From: Paeniglutamicibacter gangotriensis Lz1y
Lineage (GTDB): Bacteria; Actinomycetota; Actinomycetes; Actinomycetales; Micrococcaceae
DNA: 64,000 nucleotides
Assembly: GCF_000348945.1 (NCBI RefSeq)
Contig: NZ_AOCK01000003.1
Span: 124,001-188,000 of the forward strand
Reading direction: 5' to 3'
Shown here: positions 8,365-16,564 of the stretch, one piece after another
Position numbering within the stretch: position 1 is the first letter of the stretch
Layout: each line of letters starts with the position of its first letter
The notes under the pieces: generated by a model
What the model was told of the DNA's origin: nothing
The model's input: the letters and a program-made list of their open reading frames with translations, nothing else
The model's database searches: none
Position numbers and translations under genes: made by a program

Positions 8365-8786
8365 CCAAACCGGGTCCCGAGACAGCGCCTGCCTCGAACG
8401 GGGAAAGCGCCGGTTCCCCGTTCGAAGCGAGCCTGCCGGCGCCCACCGGCACCCGGGTGCGAGTCAGTGCACCGGCCGGAACCATACTCAACCTCCCCCG
8501 ACGCACGGCCCCTGATGCCGCAGACACCTTCTATGTGCATTCGTTGATCCGCTCGCAATTGCGCCTGGCGGTCTCGGTGGCCCTGGGCTTCCTGCTGCTA
8601 CTGGTGGGCTTGGCCGTTATGGTGTTCACCTGGCCGCAGATCAACGACATCCGCCTGGCCACCATCCCGCTGCCCTGGTGGCTGCTGGGCGTGGGTGTTT
8701 ACCCGCTGATCATGGTCTCGGCCATGCTGTTCAACAAGGCAGCGGCCCGCAACGAGGCCCAGTACCGGAGCATCGCCAAGAAATGA
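8361..8786 (+). CDS. Two-TM membrane protein, DUF485-like partner of the second symporter
   Basis: Protein of 141 aa. The first 65 residues are Pro/Ala-rich and probably cytosolic, then come two transmembrane helices (about 70-92 and 104-127) and a short charged tail. Size, topology and position match the DUF485/YjcH-like partner placed before SSS symporters, though similarity to the DUF485 protein at 4121-4465 is weak. It starts with GTG overlapping the regulator stop and ends in ATGA overlap with the symporter, so it is coupled on both sides. Confidence 0.8.
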   Translation: MTKPGPETAPASNGESAGSPFEASLPAPTGTRVRVSAPAGTILNLPRRTAPDAADTFYVHSLIRSQLRLAVSVALGFLLLLVGLAVMVFTWPQINDIRLATIPLPWWLLGVGVYPLIMVSAMLFNKAAARNEAQYRSIAKK

Positions 8787-10270
8787 TCAATTCTGCCGTC
8801 GCCATCCTTTCCGTGCTGCTGGTCTGCGTGGCCACGGTCCTGATTGCCATCAACGGGTTACGGCTCTCGCGGACCACCGGGGACTTCTACGTGGCCTCGC
8901 GCACCGTCAAACCCTGGTGGAACGCCAGCGCCATCGGCGGGGAATATCTCTCCGCGGCGTCCTTCCTGGGCATTGCCGGGCTGATCGTAGTCTCCGGGCA
9001 GGACGGTTTGTGGTTCCCGATCGGTTATACGGCCGGGTATCTGATGCTGTTGCTCTTCGTCGCGGCCCCGCTGCGCCGCTCACGGGCCTACACCATCCCG
9101 GACTTCGCGCAGATCCGCTTGGGGTCCATGACACTGCGCCGGCTGACCAGCTTTTTGGTGGTGGTCATCTGTTGGCTGTACATCGTCCCGCAGCTGCACG
9201 GCGCCTCGCTGACCCTGGGGATCAGCACCGGACTGCCCGGATGGTTGGGCTCGGTGCTGGTGATGGGAATCGTCTGTGTCACGGTGCTGGCCGGCGGCAT
9301 GCGCTCGATCACCTTCGTGCAGGCCTTCCAGTACTGGCTCAAGTTAGCCGCGCTGGCGATCCCGGTGGTGTTCTTGCTGCTGCACCTGAGCGTGATCGGG
9401 GAATCGGCGACCCTCGACGGGGCCGTCTTTGACCGGGGCACCGGATCGGGCGCCAACAAGGGCCTGTACTACAACATTTCCTTGCTGGTGGCCCTGCTCT
9501 TTGGCACGCTGGGGCTGCCCCACGTGCTGGTGCGTTTCTACACCAACCCCGACGGACCTTCAGCGCGCAAGACCACAGCAATAGTGCTGGGTCTGCTGGC
9601 ACTGTTTTACATCTTCCCCACGATCCTTGGCGTGCTGGGCAGGGCCTACACCCCGGAACTAGCCATCAGCGGAAACGCGGATGCCACGGTGCTGCTGCTG
9701 CCCGGCCGGATCCTGGGCGGCACCGCCGCCGGGGACGCACTGACCGCGATCATCATCGGCGGGGCCTTCGCCGCGTTCCTGTCCACCTCATCCGGGCTGG
9801 TGGTGTCGTTGGCCGGAACCATCTCCCAGGATTTGTTCCGTGGCACGGTGCGCGGATTTCGGATCTCCACGGTCATTGCCACGGTGGTCCCGTTGCTGGT
9901 GGCCCTGGGCACCTCCAGCTTGGCGTTGGCCGGGGCCATCGGCTCGGTCTTTGCCTTCACCGCTGCAACCATCTGCCCGCTGCTGTTGCTAGGGATCTGG
10001 TGGCGGGGGCTGAGCGTGGCCGGGGCGATCTCCGGGATGCTCACCGGGGCCATCAGCTGCGGGGTCTCCCTGGGGCTTGCCAGCGTGTTGCCCAACGAGC
10101 CCGGCTCCATGCATGCGCTGCTAGCCCAGCCGGCCGCCTGGTGCGTGCCGCTGGCGTTCCTGGTGATGATCACCGTCTCGCTGGCTACCCGGCGCAGCAC
10201 CCCGGCCCGGATCGACGCGGTCATGGCCCGGCTGCACGTGCCCGAGGCACGCCTGGACACGCTGCCCTAA
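8783..10270 (+). CDS. Cation:monocarboxylate symporter, SSS family (second copy)
   Basis: Integral membrane symporter of 495 aa, about 13 TM segments, clearly homologous to the protein at 2489-4117: GDFYVASRTVKPWWNASA, GEYLSAASFLGIAGL and TLGLPHVLVRFYTNP. The ATG at 8783 overlaps the previous stop. As the last gene of the LytTR operon it is the likely transport target of the kinase/regulator pair. Substrate not determined; acetate, pyruvate or related acids are the family norm. Confidence 0.92.
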   Translation: MINSAVAILSVLLVCVATVLIAINGLRLSRTTGDFYVASRTVKPWWNASAIGGEYLSAASFLGIAGLIVVSGQDGLWFPIGYTAGYLMLLLFVAAPLRRSRAYTIPDFAQIRLGSMTLRRLTSFLVVVICWLYIVPQLHGASLTLGISTGLPGWLGSVLVMGIVCVTVLAGGMRSITFVQAFQYWLKLAALAIPVVFLLLHLSVIGESATLDGAVFDRGTGSGANKGLYYNISLLVALLFGTLGLPHVLVRFYTNPDGPSARKTTAIVLGLLALFYIFPTILGVLGRAYTPELAISGNADATVLLLPGRILGGTAAGDALTAIIIGGAFAAFLSTSSGLVVSLAGTISQDLFRGTVRGFRISTVIATVVPLLVALGTSSLALAGAIGSVFAFTAATICPLLLLGIWWRGLSVAGAISGMLTGAISCGVSLGLASVLPNEPGSMHALLAQPAAWCVPLAFLVMITVSLATRRSTPARIDAVMARLHVPEARLDTLP

Positions 10271-10358
10271 GCCTTCACCAACGGTTAGAAGCAACCACCC
10301 GTCGTTGGCCCAGATCATCGGCCCGCCGGCTTCTGGCCCTGCCTGCCCACATAAAAAT

Positions 10359-10413
10359 ACGGCTGGCGCCGGGCTTCCAGAAGGTTCTTCCCCCGGTGCC
10401 CGGCGCCAGCCGT
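10359..10413. terminator. Bidirectional terminator hairpin
   Basis: A perfect 16-bp stem (10359-10374 with 10398-10413, ACGGCTGGCGCCGGGC) around a 23-nt loop. It lies between the convergent symporter and DivIVA-like genes. Confidence 0.75.
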
Positions 10414-10443
10414 GTTGAATCCTTGAGCGCTTCAGCTCATCGA

Positions 10444-11028
10444 TCAGTCGATCGAGGCCATCAGCTCCACGACGCGATCAAGGAACGCGTCAACCTGCGA
10501 CTCCTCGTATCCGTGCTCGCCCTCGGCGCGGCGGAATTCGGCCCGACGCACGGTGTCCACGCTCATCGGGACGTCTTTTTCGAAGTAGTCAACGAGTTGG
10601 GAGCAGAGCTTGTCCACATCCTGCACGTTGTAGCTCGGAGCGTTAGCGCGTGAGGGGCGGCGGAAACGCTCGCCCGGGGAACGGTGCAGTCGGCCGCGCA
10701 AAATGGCCGAGAGCCGGCCGACCTGCTGCAGCCAGGCTTCTTCGCCGTTGGACTGGATCAGGGCGTCACGCTCACGCTGGGCAAAAACGTCCTCGAGGCG
10801 GTCCAGCGCCCCATCGACCTCGCGGGCGCTGTAGCCTCCGCGTTGGGCCGGGAAGACCGTGCGTCGGACCATATGGCTGGTGACGATCGAATCGTCGTCA
10901 CCGTCTCCATTGAACGTGGCGCGGGCGCGGGCGAGGAAGACATCGACCTGTTTGGTGTTGTAACCAAAGTCCTTCTCCCCGACACGTTCAAAAGGTGCGG
11001 GGGCCGTCTGTGCCTTTTCCTGACTCAC
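10444..11028 (-). CDS. DivIVA-domain-repeat protein
   Basis: Cytoplasmic protein of 194 aa built from four DivIVA-like N-terminal motifs: FGYNTKQVDVFL, GGYSAREVDGAL, PSYNVQDVDKLC and HGYEESQVDAFL. Each has the aromatic-x(5)-V-D core. DivIVA motifs bind curved membrane and help place the division or polar growth machinery. Unlike true DivIVA/Wag31 there is no long coiled coil. GTG at 11028 was chosen because AAGGAAAG lies just upstream. It is downstream of cdsA, as in related Actinobacteria. Confidence 0.82.
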   Translation of the reverse strand: MSQEKAQTAPAPFERVGEKDFGYNTKQVDVFLARARATFNGDGDDDSIVTSHMVRRTVFPAQRGGYSAREVDGALDRLEDVFAQRERDALIQSNGEEAWLQQVGRLSAILRGRLHRSPGERFRRPSRANAPSYNVQDVDKLCSQLVDYFEKDVPMSVDTVRRAEFRRAEGEHGYEESQVDAFLDRVVELMASID

Positions 11029-11154
11029 AATTCTTTCCTTGATCTCGGTGTTGCGTGCCGGTAAACCGGCACTGTGGTGCGGCGGGCGGAGCATTCCTGG
11101 CCTTTTCTCCCCTGCCAGCATATCTATTTTAGGGAAGCGGTGCCGACGTGAGGG

Positions 11155-12087
11155 TCAGCGCGCGCCGGGGATCAGAAAAATGGTGAGGATATACGTTACC
11201 GGGACAGCAAAGACGACCGAATCGAGCCGATCCATGACCCCGCCGTGGCCCGGCAGGATGTTGCTCATGTCCTTGATGCCCAGCTCCCGCTTGACCATGG
11301 ATTCGGACAGGTCCCCCGCGGTTGCGGCAGTCACTGTCGCCACCGCCAGCGGGATGCCGACCCACCAGGGCACATCCAGCAGGAACACGGCCGCGGCGAT
11401 ACCTACCGCTGTGGCCCCTGCCACCGAACCGGCGAAGCCTTCCCAAGACTTTTTCGGGCTGATCTTCGGGGCCATCGGCCGCTTGCCGAAGAGCACACCG
11501 ACCAGATATCCGAAGGTGTCGTTGGAAACGACCAGCAACAGCATCGTGGTCACCATCAGGTAGCCACGCGGTTCGTTGAGCAGCAATACCGCAAAGGACA
11601 GCAGCAGCGGCACCCAGGTGAGCACGAAGATGCTGCTCACCACGGAGGCCACCGACTTGGCCGGGCCCTCAAAGATGCGCCAGAGGAACACCAGCAGTGC
11701 GCTGGCGGTGAACGCCAGGCCCAGGGCCTCCAGCCCGCCGTAGTAGGCGCAGAACGGCATCGCAATGCCGCCCACGGCCAACGGCACCAGCGGCGTGTCG
11801 ATGCCCGTGCCGTTCAGGGCCCGGGCAATCTCCCAACAGCCCACGACCCCGAAGACCGCCACCGTGGCGACAAACGCCAGCGGCAGCCAGAAAAGACCGG
11901 TGAGGACAACCGCCAGCAGCAACAACCCCACGACGATGGCCGCCGGGAGATCCCGGCCGGCCCGCGACGTTTTCTTCTTGGTGCCTCTGCTGCTTCGGCG
12001 TGTCCGTGGTTCAAGCCCGCCGGTGCCCGGCGACGGCTCCGGAAGGGACCCTGCGGCTCCCTCGCTCGGCTCGGTGGGGTTGGACAT
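11155..12087 (-). CDS. cdsA: Phosphatidate cytidylyltransferase
   Basis: Integral membrane enzyme of 310 aa that makes CDP-diacylglycerol from phosphatidate and CTP, the branch point for acidic phospholipids. A Pro/Ser- and Arg/Lys-rich N-terminus (about 45 residues) precedes about eight TM helices. The C-terminal CDS signature is present as ESMVKRELGIKD followed by PGHGGVMDRLDS. The ATG overlaps the frr stop by one base (TAATG). Confidence 0.96.
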   Translation of the reverse strand: MSNPTEPSEGAAGSLPEPSPGTGGLEPRTRRSSRGTKKKTSRAGRDLPAAIVVGLLLLAVVLTGLFWLPLAFVATVAVFGVVGCWEIARALNGTGIDTPLVPLAVGGIAMPFCAYYGGLEALGLAFTASALLVFLWRIFEGPAKSVASVVSSIFVLTWVPLLLSFAVLLLNEPRGYLMVTTMLLLVVSNDTFGYLVGVLFGKRPMAPKISPKKSWEGFAGSVAGATAVGIAAAVFLLDVPWWVGIPLAVATVTAATAGDLSESMVKRELGIKDMSNILPGHGGVMDRLDSVVFAVPVTYILTIFLIPGAR

Positions 12088-12644
12088 TAGACTTCCAGCA
12101 GCTCAGTTTCCTTGCGCTTGAGCAAGTCGTCGATGCCATCGGCGTGCGACTTGGTCAGTGCATCGAGTTCCTTCTCGGCACGCGAGCCTTCGTCTTCGCC
12201 GATGTCGCCGTCCTTGACCAGCTTGTCAATGGTGTCCTTGGCCTTGCGGCGCAGGTTGCGCAGCGCGACCTTGGCGTCTTCACCCTTGGTGCGGACAACC
12301 TTGACGTATTCCTTGCGGCGTTCCTCGGTCAGCACCGGCATGATCACGCGAATGGTCTTGCCATCGTTGGACGGGTTAGCACCGACCTCGGAATCGCCCA
12401 AGGCCTTTTCGATGGCACGCAATGCCGTGACATCGTAGGGGTTGATCAGGATGGTGCGGGCTTCGGGAACCGCGAAGGACGCCAGCTGCTGCAGCGGGGT
12501 CGGGGTGCCGTAGTAGTCCACCATCACCTTGGCGTACATTCCGGGGTGTGCGCGGCCCGTACGGATCGCGGAGAAATCCTCCTTCGCGGATTCGATGGTT
12601 CGTTCCATCTTGTCGGCGGCTTCGGCGAGTACTTCCTCAATCAC
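12087..12644 (-). CDS. frr: Ribosome recycling factor
   Basis: RRF of 185 aa, full family length. With EF-G it splits the post-termination ribosome. Diagnostic segments are TGRAHPGMYAKVMVDYYGTP and the C-terminal three-helix region with RRKAKD and DDLLKRKETELLEV. It lies in the conserved order pyrH-frr-cdsA, with coupling to cdsA. Confidence 0.98.
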   Translation of the reverse strand: MIEEVLAEAADKMERTIESAKEDFSAIRTGRAHPGMYAKVMVDYYGTPTPLQQLASFAVPEARTILINPYDVTALRAIEKALGDSEVGANPSNDGKTIRVIMPVLTEERRKEYVKVVRTKGEDAKVALRNLRRKAKDTIDKLVKDGDIGEDEGSRAEKELDALTKSHADGIDDLLKRKETELLEV

Positions 12645-12744
12645 GGTCTACTCCTTAGAATCGGCCACCCGCTGGACGGGTCGGGCCGGATAATTTTGGG
12701 CTTACAAACAATCCTATGCCACGCACGGGCATGGCACGGAGCAC

Positions 12745-13488
12745 CTAGACGGTGACGCGGGTACCGATATTTTCGCCAAGGATCGCACGGGTGACGTTTC
12801 CGTCCCCTTCCATGCCAAAGACCATCATCTCCAGCTTGTTGTCCTTGCACATGGTCATCGCGGTCTGGTCCATGACCCGGATGTCCTTGATCAGCGCCTC
12901 GTCGTAGGTGAGGTGCTCAAGCTTGGTGGCGGTCGGGTCCTTCTTCGGGTCCGCGGTGTACACGCCGTCAACCCCGCTCTTGGCCATCAGCACCACGTCC
13001 GCGTCGACCTCCAGCGCACGCTGGGCAGCGACCGTGTCGGTGGAGAAGTAGGGCAGGCCGGCGCCGGCGCCGAAGATCACGACGCGGTCCTTTTCCATGT
13101 GGCGGATGGCACGGCGCGGAATGTAGGTCTCGGCGACCTGGGCCATGGAGATCGCTGACTGGACGCGCGTGTCGACGCCCGCCTGTTCCAGGAAGTCCTG
13201 CAGGGCCAGGCAGTTCATCACGGTTCCCAGCATTCCCATGTAGTCGGCGCGCGAGCGGTCCATGCCGGAGGCCGAGAGTTCGGCGCCACGGAAGAAGTTT
13301 CCGCCGCCCACGACGATGGCGACCTCGACCTTTCCGACGGTTGCCGCGATCTGCTCGGCGACGCCGCGCACGGTGACCGGGTCGACGCCCAGCTTGCCGC
13401 CGCCAAAGACCTCACCGGAAAGCTTCAGCAATACCCGCCGGCGGCGCGGGGCAAGGGTGTGGTGGTTCGGTTCGAGGGTTGCGTCCAT
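12745..13488 (-). CDS. pyrH: Uridylate kinase (UMP kinase)
   Basis: Amino-acid-kinase-fold enzyme of 247 aa that phosphorylates UMP to UDP. It shows [30 protein letters not shown] and the C-terminal D-Q-T-A block. Start at the ATG at 13488 ([10 protein letters not shown]), with AGGAGG about 12 nt upstream; the remaining N-terminal codons up to 13605 look non-coding. Conserved neighbour of frr and tsf. Confidence 0.97.
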   Translation of the reverse strand: MDATLEPNHHTLAPRRRRVLLKLSGEVFGGGKLGVDPVTVRGVAEQIAATVGKVEVAIVVGGGNFFRGAELSASGMDRSRADYMGMLGTVMNCLALQDFLEQAGVDTRVQSAISMAQVAETYIPRRAIRHMEKDRVVIFGAGAGLPYFSTDTVAAQRALEVDADVVLMAKSGVDGVYTADPKKDPTATKLEHLTYDEALIKDIRVMDQTAMTMCKDNKLEMMVFGMEGDGNVTRAILGENIGTRVTV

Positions 13489-13592
13489 GGGGGTCTCATT
13501 CCTCCTGCGTGCGGGCCGCTGCCGGCCCACGTCGTTGCTGCATTTTTCATCGTTCCGGTGCAAAGGGCACGGATCGGGGTGCTGGCAGGAAA

Positions 13593-13626
13593 AAGGGGCG
13601 GCCACCGTGAAGTGGCCACCCCCTTT
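13593..13626 (-). terminator. Terminator after tsf
   Basis: GGCCAC-cgtgaa-GTGGCC core extended by A/G-rich against C/T-rich flanks, with a T run on the minus strand. It separates the rpsB-tsf unit from pyrH. Confidence 0.75.
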
Positions 13627-13697
13627 ACCTTGGTGTATTGCTATCGGTTACCGGGACCTGAGCCCCATCGGAAACCAATTTACCTTGTTGGAGCCTC

Positions 13698-14537
13698 TTA
13701 GGCGCCAACGCGGAAGCGGGCAAAGCCGGTGGCGTTGACGCCGGCTTCTTCCAGCACCTTGCCCACGGTCTTCTTAGCGTCCTTGGCGAAGGCCTGGTCG
13801 ACCAGTACCTGCTCCTTGAAGAAGCCGGTGAGGCGCCCTTCAACGATCTTCGACAGTGCGGCTTCGGGCTTGCCCTCGGCAACTGCGGTCTCCATGGCGA
13901 TGCGGCGCTCGGACTCGACAACATCGGCGTCGATCTCATCGCGGCTCAGCACGGACGGTGCCATGGCAGCGGTGTGCACGGCAACGTCGTGGGCAACGGT
14001 GAATGCGTCGTCGCCTGCGCCGTCAACGGCGAACAGCACGCCAACCTGGGCCGGAAGGTCCTTGGAGGTCTTGTGCAGGTATGCGTCGACGGTTGCACCC
14101 TCGAGGCGGAACATGCGGCGGACGATAACCTTCTCGCCCAGAATTGCGCCCTCTTCGGTGACAACGTCAACAAGTGCCTTGCCGTTGACGTCGGAGGCCA
14201 ACAGGGTCTCCAGGTCGGCTGCGCCGGAGGAAACGGCAGTGTTCAGGACCAGGTTGCCCAGGTCCACGAACTTCTGGTTCTTGGCGACGAAGTCGGTTTC
14301 GCAGGAAAGCTCGATCATGACGCCCACGGTGCCATCGATGACCTTGGCGGCAACGAGGCCTTCCGAGGTCGAACGGCCTTCGCGCTTGGTGGCGCCCTTG
14401 AGGCCCTTGACGCGGATGAGCTCCATGGCCTTGTCGGCGTCGCCGTTGGCCTCGTCGAGGGCCTTCTTGACGTCCATCATGCCAGCGCCAGTGCGCTCGC
14501 GCAGTGCCTTAATGTCAGCAGCGGTGTAGTTTGCCAC
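13698..14537 (-). CDS. tsf: Translation elongation factor Ts
   Basis: EF-Ts of 279 aa, the nucleotide exchange factor of EF-Tu. The N-terminal UBA-like domain has RERTGAGMMDVKKAL, and the second signature VMIELSCETDFVAKN is intact. GTG at 14537 (VANYTAADIK) gives the usual family N-terminus; an ATG at 14549 would add four residues. Downstream of rpsB, separated by two hairpins. Confidence 0.97.
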   Translation of the reverse strand: MANYTAADIKALRERTGAGMMDVKKALDEANGDADKAMELIRVKGLKGATKREGRSTSEGLVAAKVIDGTVGVMIELSCETDFVAKNQKFVDLGNLVLNTAVSSGAADLETLLASDVNGKALVDVVTEEGAILGEKVIVRRMFRLEGATVDAYLHKTSKDLPAQVGVLFAVDGAGDDAFTVAHDVAVHTAAMAPSVLSRDEIDADVVESERRIAMETAVAEGKPEAALSKIVEGRLTGFFKEQVLVDQAFAKDAKKTVGKVLEEAGVNATGFARFRVGA

Positions 14538-14580
14538 GTGCAACCCCATTCATAAGTGGTTTTGAGCTTTTTCGCCGAAG

Positions 14581-14650
14581 GACGGGCCGAATGTGGCCCG
14601 TCCCGCGGTTGGTCCCCGATGCCGGTGCCCCCTGGTGAGGGGGCACCGGC
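14581..14650 (-). promoter_or_regulatory. Two hairpins in the rpsB-tsf intergenic region
   Basis: Hairpin 1 pairs GACGGGCC (14581-14588) with GGCCCGTC (14595-14602). Hairpin 2 pairs GCCGGTGCCCCC (14621-14632) with 14639-14650, a perfect 12-bp stem with a 6-nt loop. Neither has a clean U tract, so attenuation, mRNA processing or partial termination fits better than a full stop. Confidence 0.55.
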
Positions 14651-14672
14651 AACCGGAATCTTGTTTTTGTGA

Positions 14673-15602
14673 CTACTCGGCCGAAGCGGCCGGTGCCTCG
14701 TCTGCAGCCGGGGCTGCTTCTGCGGCGGGTGCTTCGGTGGCTGCCGGGGCGGCCTCGGCAGCAGGTGCCTCGGTCTTGGCGGCCTCGGCAGCAGGTGCCT
14801 CGGTCTTGGCGGCCTCGGCAGCAGGTGCCTCGGTCTTGGAAGCCTCGAGAAGCTCGCGCTCCCACTCGGCCAACGGCTCTGCCGGTGCTTCGGCGTTGCC
14901 TGCAGCCTTGTTGTTGCGGGCGATCAGGCCCTCAGCAACGGCGTCTGCAACGACGCGGGTGAGCAGGTTGACGGAGCGGATGGCGTCATCGTTACCCGGG
15001 ATCGGGTAGGTGACTTCGTCCGGATCGCAGTTGGTATCGAGGATGGCGACAACCGGGATGCCCAGCTTCTGCGCCTCGTCGATAGCCAAGTGCTCCTTCT
15101 TGGTGTCAACAACCCAGAGGACCGAAGGGGTCTTGGTCAGGTTGCGGATACCGCCAAGGTTGGTCTGCAGCTTGGTGAGCTCGCGCTTGAAGAGCAGCAG
15201 TTCCTTCTTGGTGTGTCCCGAACCGGCGACGTCCTCGAAGTCGATCTCTTCGAGTTCCTTCATACGCTGCACGCGCTTGGCAACAGTCTGGAAGTTGGTG
15301 AGCATGCCACCGAGCCAGCGCTGGTTGACGTACGGCTGGCCCACACGAGTTGCCTGATCGGCAATCGATTCCTGGGCCTGCTTCTTGGTGCCAACGAACA
15401 GCACGGTGCCACCGTGGGCAACGGTCTGCTTGACGAACTCGTAGGCGCGGTCAATGTAAGACAGCGACTGCTGGAGGTCGATGATGTAGATGCCGTTGCG
15501 CTCCGTGAAGATGAAACGCTTCATCTTCGGGTTCCAACGACGGGTCTGGTGTCCAAAGTGAACGCCGCTGTCGAGCAGCTGGCGCATGGTTACGACTGGC
15601 AT
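14673..15602 (-). CDS. rpsB: 30S ribosomal protein S2
   Basis: S2 of 309 aa starting [20 protein letters not shown]. The conserved core runs to about residue 240 ([44 protein letters not shown]). The last about 65 residues are an Ala/Pro/Glu-rich tail made of near-identical repeats ([10 protein letters not shown] type). Such tails are variable in Actinobacteria and are not needed for the S2 fold. It heads the rpsB-tsf unit. Confidence 0.97.
   Translation of the reverse strand: MPVVTMRQLLDSGVHFGHQTRRWNPKMKRFIFTERNGIYIIDLQQSLSYIDRAYEFVKQTVAHGGTVLFVGTKKQAQESIADQATRVGQPYVNQRWLGGMLTNFQTVAKRVQRMKELEEIDFEDVAGSGHTKKELLLFKRELTKLQTNLGGIRNLTKTPSVLWVVDTKKEHLAIDEAQKLGIPVVAILDTNCDPDEVTYPIPGNDDAIRSVNLLTRVVADAVAEGLIARNNKAAGNAEAPAEPLAEWERELLEASKTEAPAAEAAKTEAPAAEAAKTEAPAAEAAPAATEAPAAEAAPAADEAPAASAE
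14752..14848. repeat. 30-bp tandem repeat inside rpsB
   Basis: Two exact 30-bp copies at 14761-14790 and 14791-14820, plus a partial third from 14821. They encode repeats of [10 protein letters not shown] in the S2 tail. In-frame repeats of this sort expand and contract by slippage. Confidence 0.9.
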
Positions 15603-16036
15603 GTCGCAACTCCTTCCGGCAGTAGCTGGCCGGCCCATCACTGGACCGCGGTAACTGCCATTGTTATCGGTTGATGGTGCGCATCCGGAATTGGACGCGA
15701 CCCCTGGCATGAAAGAAAACGGCTAACCGTTCCCGCCAACACCCAACCGAAATGCTTCGGACCGAGGGCCTGGCGTTCGCAGACGGCCACCCACCACGAA
15801 TGTGTTGGATTTGGCCGTATGGATCATTCATACGCGAAGTCAGTTTCATGTGTTCCGCTTTTCGCGCAGGCGAGAAGAAGGCACAGATAACCGCGTGTTC
15901 AAGTGTACTACAGCGCGGGCGCCCTGAAATTGACTGATCCGCACAAGGTAACGGGACTTGCATCACACACGCGCCGGGTCCACTCTCGGCGTCAGGGCCC
16001 GCCGCGGGGCGCGGAAACAAGCCCACGCTGGGAAGC
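15603..16036. other. Divergent region between rpsB and M23 peptidase gene
   Basis: About 430 bases without a convincing gene. It holds the rpsB leader and promoter (minus strand) and the promoter of the peptidase gene. GGAAGGAG just before the rpsB ATG is its ribosome site. I could not place a -35/-10 pair with confidence. Confidence 0.5.
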
Positions 16037-16558
16037 ATGAAAACCGTTTCCGCTCTTGCAAGCCTCGTGGTGGGCACCGTGATGCTGCTGGCCCCAACCA
16101 CCGCCACCGCACCTCCCGGAAGCCCTGCCGCCGGTGCCCGCGCACCAACCGGCGCTTGGGAATGGCCGTTGCCCGGCACCCCTGCGGTCCTGCACGGGTT
16201 CGATCCACCGGCCCAACGCTGGCTCGCCGGCCACCGCGGCGTCGATCTGGCCGGCCCCCCGGGTCAGGAAGTCTCGGCGCCTTCATCCGGGATCGTGTCC
16301 TACGTCGGACGGATCGTTGACCGTCCGGTACTGGTCATCGACCACGGTTCGGGTTTGCTCACCAGCCTGGAGCCGGTGCGCAGCACCCTGGTGGTCGGTT
16401 CAATCGTCGCGGCCGGGGACGAGGTGGGAATCATCGGGACCGGCGCCCATTGCGATGGGCGTTGCCTGCATTGGGGGCTGCGCCTTGATGGACAGTACAT
16501 CGATCCGTTGCTGACGATCCGTGACACCCGGCCATCAATCTTGTTGCCGGTGAATTAG
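16037..16558 (+). CDS. Secreted M23 (LytM-type) peptidase domain protein
   Basis: Exported protein of 173 aa: signal peptide of about 25 residues (MKTVSALASLVVGTVMLLAP), then one peptidase_M23 domain. Zinc ligand motif 1 is present (GHRGVDL, HxxxD). Where classical LytM enzymes have HxH, this protein has RCLHWG, so the first His is Cys. Related actinobacterial proteins share C-x-H-W-G, so it may be a degraded, scaffold-type or Cys-ligated form. Expected role: cell-wall remodelling outside the membrane. Monocistronic. Confidence 0.85.
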   Translation: MKTVSALASLVVGTVMLLAPTTATAPPGSPAAGARAPTGAWEWPLPGTPAVLHGFDPPAQRWLAGHRGVDLAGPPGQEVSAPSSGIVSYVGRIVDRPVLVIDHGSGLLTSLEPVRSTLVVGSIVAAGDEVGIIGTGAHCDGRCLHWGLRLDGQYIDPLLTIRDTRPSILLPVN

Positions 16559-16564
16559 CGACGC

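Noticed and set aside
14751-14848. CRISPR-like direct repeats
   Set aside because: Contiguous in-frame tandem repeats within rpsB, with no spacers.
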